Assembly: GCA_963640855.1 (NCBI GenBank)
Contig: CAVIAJ010000002.1
Span: forward strand, 1-64,000
Direction: 5' to 3'
From: Methanarcanum sp963640855
Lineage (GTDB): Archaea; Thermoplasmatota; Thermoplasmata; Methanomassiliicoccales; Methanomethylophilaceae
Length of the DNA: 64,000 nucleotides
Both the position numbers and the translations under genes were made by a program. This document shows positions 62,834-64,000 of the stretch, piece by piece (the first letter of the stretch is position 1; each line of letters starts with the position of its first letter). The notes under the pieces are model-generated. The model was not told the DNA's origin, ran no database searches, and saw nothing but the letters and a program-made list of their open reading frames with translations.

Positions 62834-63169
62834 ATGGCAACAGTCGTTGTGAAGATGAACTTCTGCAGGAAGACTCATAAGATCACGGTGAAGATGAAAG
62901 ATGACGGAAATTTATCGTTACATGTGGCGACGGACTGTCCCGAAGTGAAGTATTACGCAGAATGTCTGGGCGATACGCTTATGATGGAGGACATTACGGA
63001 TATTCCGCACAGTAAGATTCTTTCTCCGGAGAATTTGGAGAAGATTACGATGGCCTGTCTTGCGCCGAACGGCATCATCAATGCCGCATGGCTGGAAACG
63101 GGAATGATGTCGAAGAAGATGGCGAAAGACGTTAAGGAAAACGTTGTCAGCTTCGAGCTTGTTGAATGA
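62834..63169 (+). CDS. Small conserved protein, resembles DUF6951 family
   Basis: A 111-residue protein. It opens with a beta hairpin and one Cys (VVVKMNFCRKTHKITVKMKDDGNLSLHVATDCP). Then come a second Cys (ATDCPEVKYYAECLG) and a third in ITMACLAPNGIINAAW. The order and spacing of these blocks resemble an uncharacterised archaeal family (DUF6951) that I recall from methanogens; no reaction is known. The start has weak upstream sequence. Followed by a terminator hairpin. Confidence 0.6.
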   Translation: MATVVVKMNFCRKTHKITVKMKDDGNLSLHVATDCPEVKYYAECLGDTLMMEDITDIPHSKILSPENLEKITMACLAPNGIINAAWLETGMMSKKMAKDVKENVVSFELVE

Positions 63170-63187
63170 TTTTTTCTTATTTTTCAT

Positions 63188-63207
63188 CCTCTGCCTGAAG
63201 GCAGAGG
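63188..63207 (+). terminator. Hairpin terminator of the preceding gene
   Basis: CCTCTGCC and GGCAGAGG form a perfect 8-bp stem with loop TGAA, followed by GTTCATTTTCAT. It lies 18 bases after the stop codon. Confidence 0.6.
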
Positions 63208-63321
63208 GTTCATTTTCATACTTTATCAATCGATGATATGTAGAGTAAATATCACTTGTGTGTATATTCATACATATTTGTCATAGATTAATCAGTTTGT
63301 TGTACTAACCACAGAGTTTGA

Positions 63322-63375
63322 GAACACATACCGAACACTCACACGGGTACCCGTGTGAGTGTTCGGTATGTGTTC
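63322..63375. repeat. 54-bp perfect palindrome before a transposase gene
   Basis: The arms start GAACACATACCGAACACTCA and run without a mismatch through the centre GGGTACCC to TGAGTGTTCGGTATGTGTTC. As RNA it would be a long uninterrupted hairpin, with only 43 bases between it and the transposase ATG. It may protect the transposase from transcripts entering from outside, act as a transcription end for neighbours, or be an element end. Confidence 0.9.
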
Positions 63376-63418
63376 GAAAAGCTTGTAAAAGCGGACTTCT
63401 TGATAAAGGTGAACAACA

Positions 63419-64000
63419 ATGAAAAGAAGTCCGAAACTCAGTAACAGCCAATGCAATGAAATAATTAACGCCAGATCCGACGCCGAAGGATCCAAATGGG
63501 ATACGAAAATCCATCCCGGTTCGGGTCTGAATTATTACGACCTCAGGTACAAAGTGGGTGTTGCCGTTGTGGAAGACGGATACACAGTAACACACGCATG
63601 CCGTAAATTCGTCGTTTCGAGAAATTTTGTGTTCAAATGGAGCAGAGTGTATCTTGCCCGTAAGAAGAAAAACGAAAGGAGCAGGTCGAAGAAGAATACA
63701 GTCAGGATGACAGTGTTCAAATCCCGCACAAATCGTCCCAAGTGTGTCCGCAGTCCGGTTCAGGATAAGATTGCCGGTGCCGTCATTGAAAGACGGAACA
63801 TGTATCCGTTCGAAGGATCGTTCAGAATCAAAGCGGCGACGGGAGTCAGTGCCTCTCCGACAACGATTAACAAAGTTCTCCGCAGGTATGAGCTCCTGGA
63901 CGTTCCGAAGCCCCGCCATATTGGCAAGACCTACGGGTGTTTTCAGCGTCCGTGGATATTGGGGATGGTGCAGACGGATTACAAAACCCGGGCGCCGGGA
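63419..64000 (+). CDS. IS481-like transposase, 5' part only (runs off the window)
   Basis: An open frame of 194 codons continues to the last base without a stop. A helix-turn-helix (VAVVEDGYTVTHACRKFVVSRNFVFKWSRVYL) is followed by a basic linker (RKKKNERSRSKKN). A second HTH-like part (GVSASPTTINKVLRRYELL) comes next, and the beginning of the DDE core (PWILGMVQTDYKT, with the first Asp) is at the edge. The order matches IS481-type (rve) transposases. Whether it is complete cannot be seen. Start chosen at the ATG after GATAAAGGTGAACAACA. Confidence 0.75.
   Translation, partial: MKRSPKLSNSQCNEIINARSDAEGSKWDTKIHPGSGLNYYDLRYKVGVAVVEDGYTVTHACRKFVVSRNFVFKWSRVYLARKKKNERSRSKKNTVRMTVFKSRTNRPKCVRSPVQDKIAGAVIERRNMYPFEGSFRIKAATGVSASPTTINKVLRRYELLDVPKPRHIGKTYGCFQRPWILGMVQTDYKTRAPG

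Overview
The window looks like chromosomal DNA of a euryarchaeon of the Thermoplasmata, most likely a gut or anoxic-habitat methanogen of the Methanomassiliicoccales type. Seen in the sequence: a single-piece RNA polymerase B subunit next to a split A'/A'' pair, archaeal GatD/GatE, S17e, L30e, archaeal NusA, aTrm56, translin, archaeal RqcH, Cdc48 and TATA-type promoters that often give (nearly) leaderless starts. Hydrogenase maturation genes (hypB, hypE), a BspA-type leucine-rich surface protein and a bacterial-type bifunctional purH fit that habitat. The genus is an inference and was not tested.

Layout. 1-750: an ElaA-like acetyltransferase and tRNA-Asn. 750-8650: an accessory segment. A BspA-like surface protein, an ABC-2 export permease and an ABC ATPase fused to Sel1 repeats are flanked by inverted copies of a ~200-bp repeat. 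A decayed ISL3-like transposase follows, then a strongly structured, probably non-coding RNA with an exact 69-bp internal duplication. 8650-19130: small regulators and RNA-modification genes (aTrm56, HD protein, Elp3), a tandem thioredoxin with its reductase, two PRC-barrel proteins, Cdc48, a small membrane transporter candidate and tRNA-Lys. 19240-28310: the transcription operon rpoH-rpoB-rpoA1-rpoA2-rpl30e-nusA. 28350-36650: a radical SAM protein, pyrF, a very large oligosaccharyltransferase-like protein with a long beta-domain tail, and a companion membrane protein. 36700-53500: housekeeping genes (translin, truA, purD, hypB, gatD, gatE, a HemK-like methyltransferase, thyX, rps17e, rqcH, hypE) with three single tRNA genes.

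53400-59200: a second accessory segment between tRNA-Arg and tRNA-Ser. It holds a winged-helix regulator, an SMR efflux pair, a frameshifted MFS drug exporter, and two AAA/DUF4143 ATPases whose promoters carry regularly spaced repeated motifs. 59200-63200: a zinc-ribbon membrane protein, an IMPACT-family protein, a methyltransferase, purH and two small conserved proteins. 63300-64000: the start of an IS481-like transposase gene running off the window, preceded by a 54-bp perfect palindrome.

Strongest leads: the structured RNA at 8060-8509; the inverted-repeat-bounded export island whose ABC ATPase lacks both the catalytic Glu and the H-loop His; the three 19-bp palindromes at exactly 41-bp spacing before a DUF4143 ATPase; the ~1900-residue AglB-like protein; and the thioredoxin reductase without a recognisable NADPH motif.
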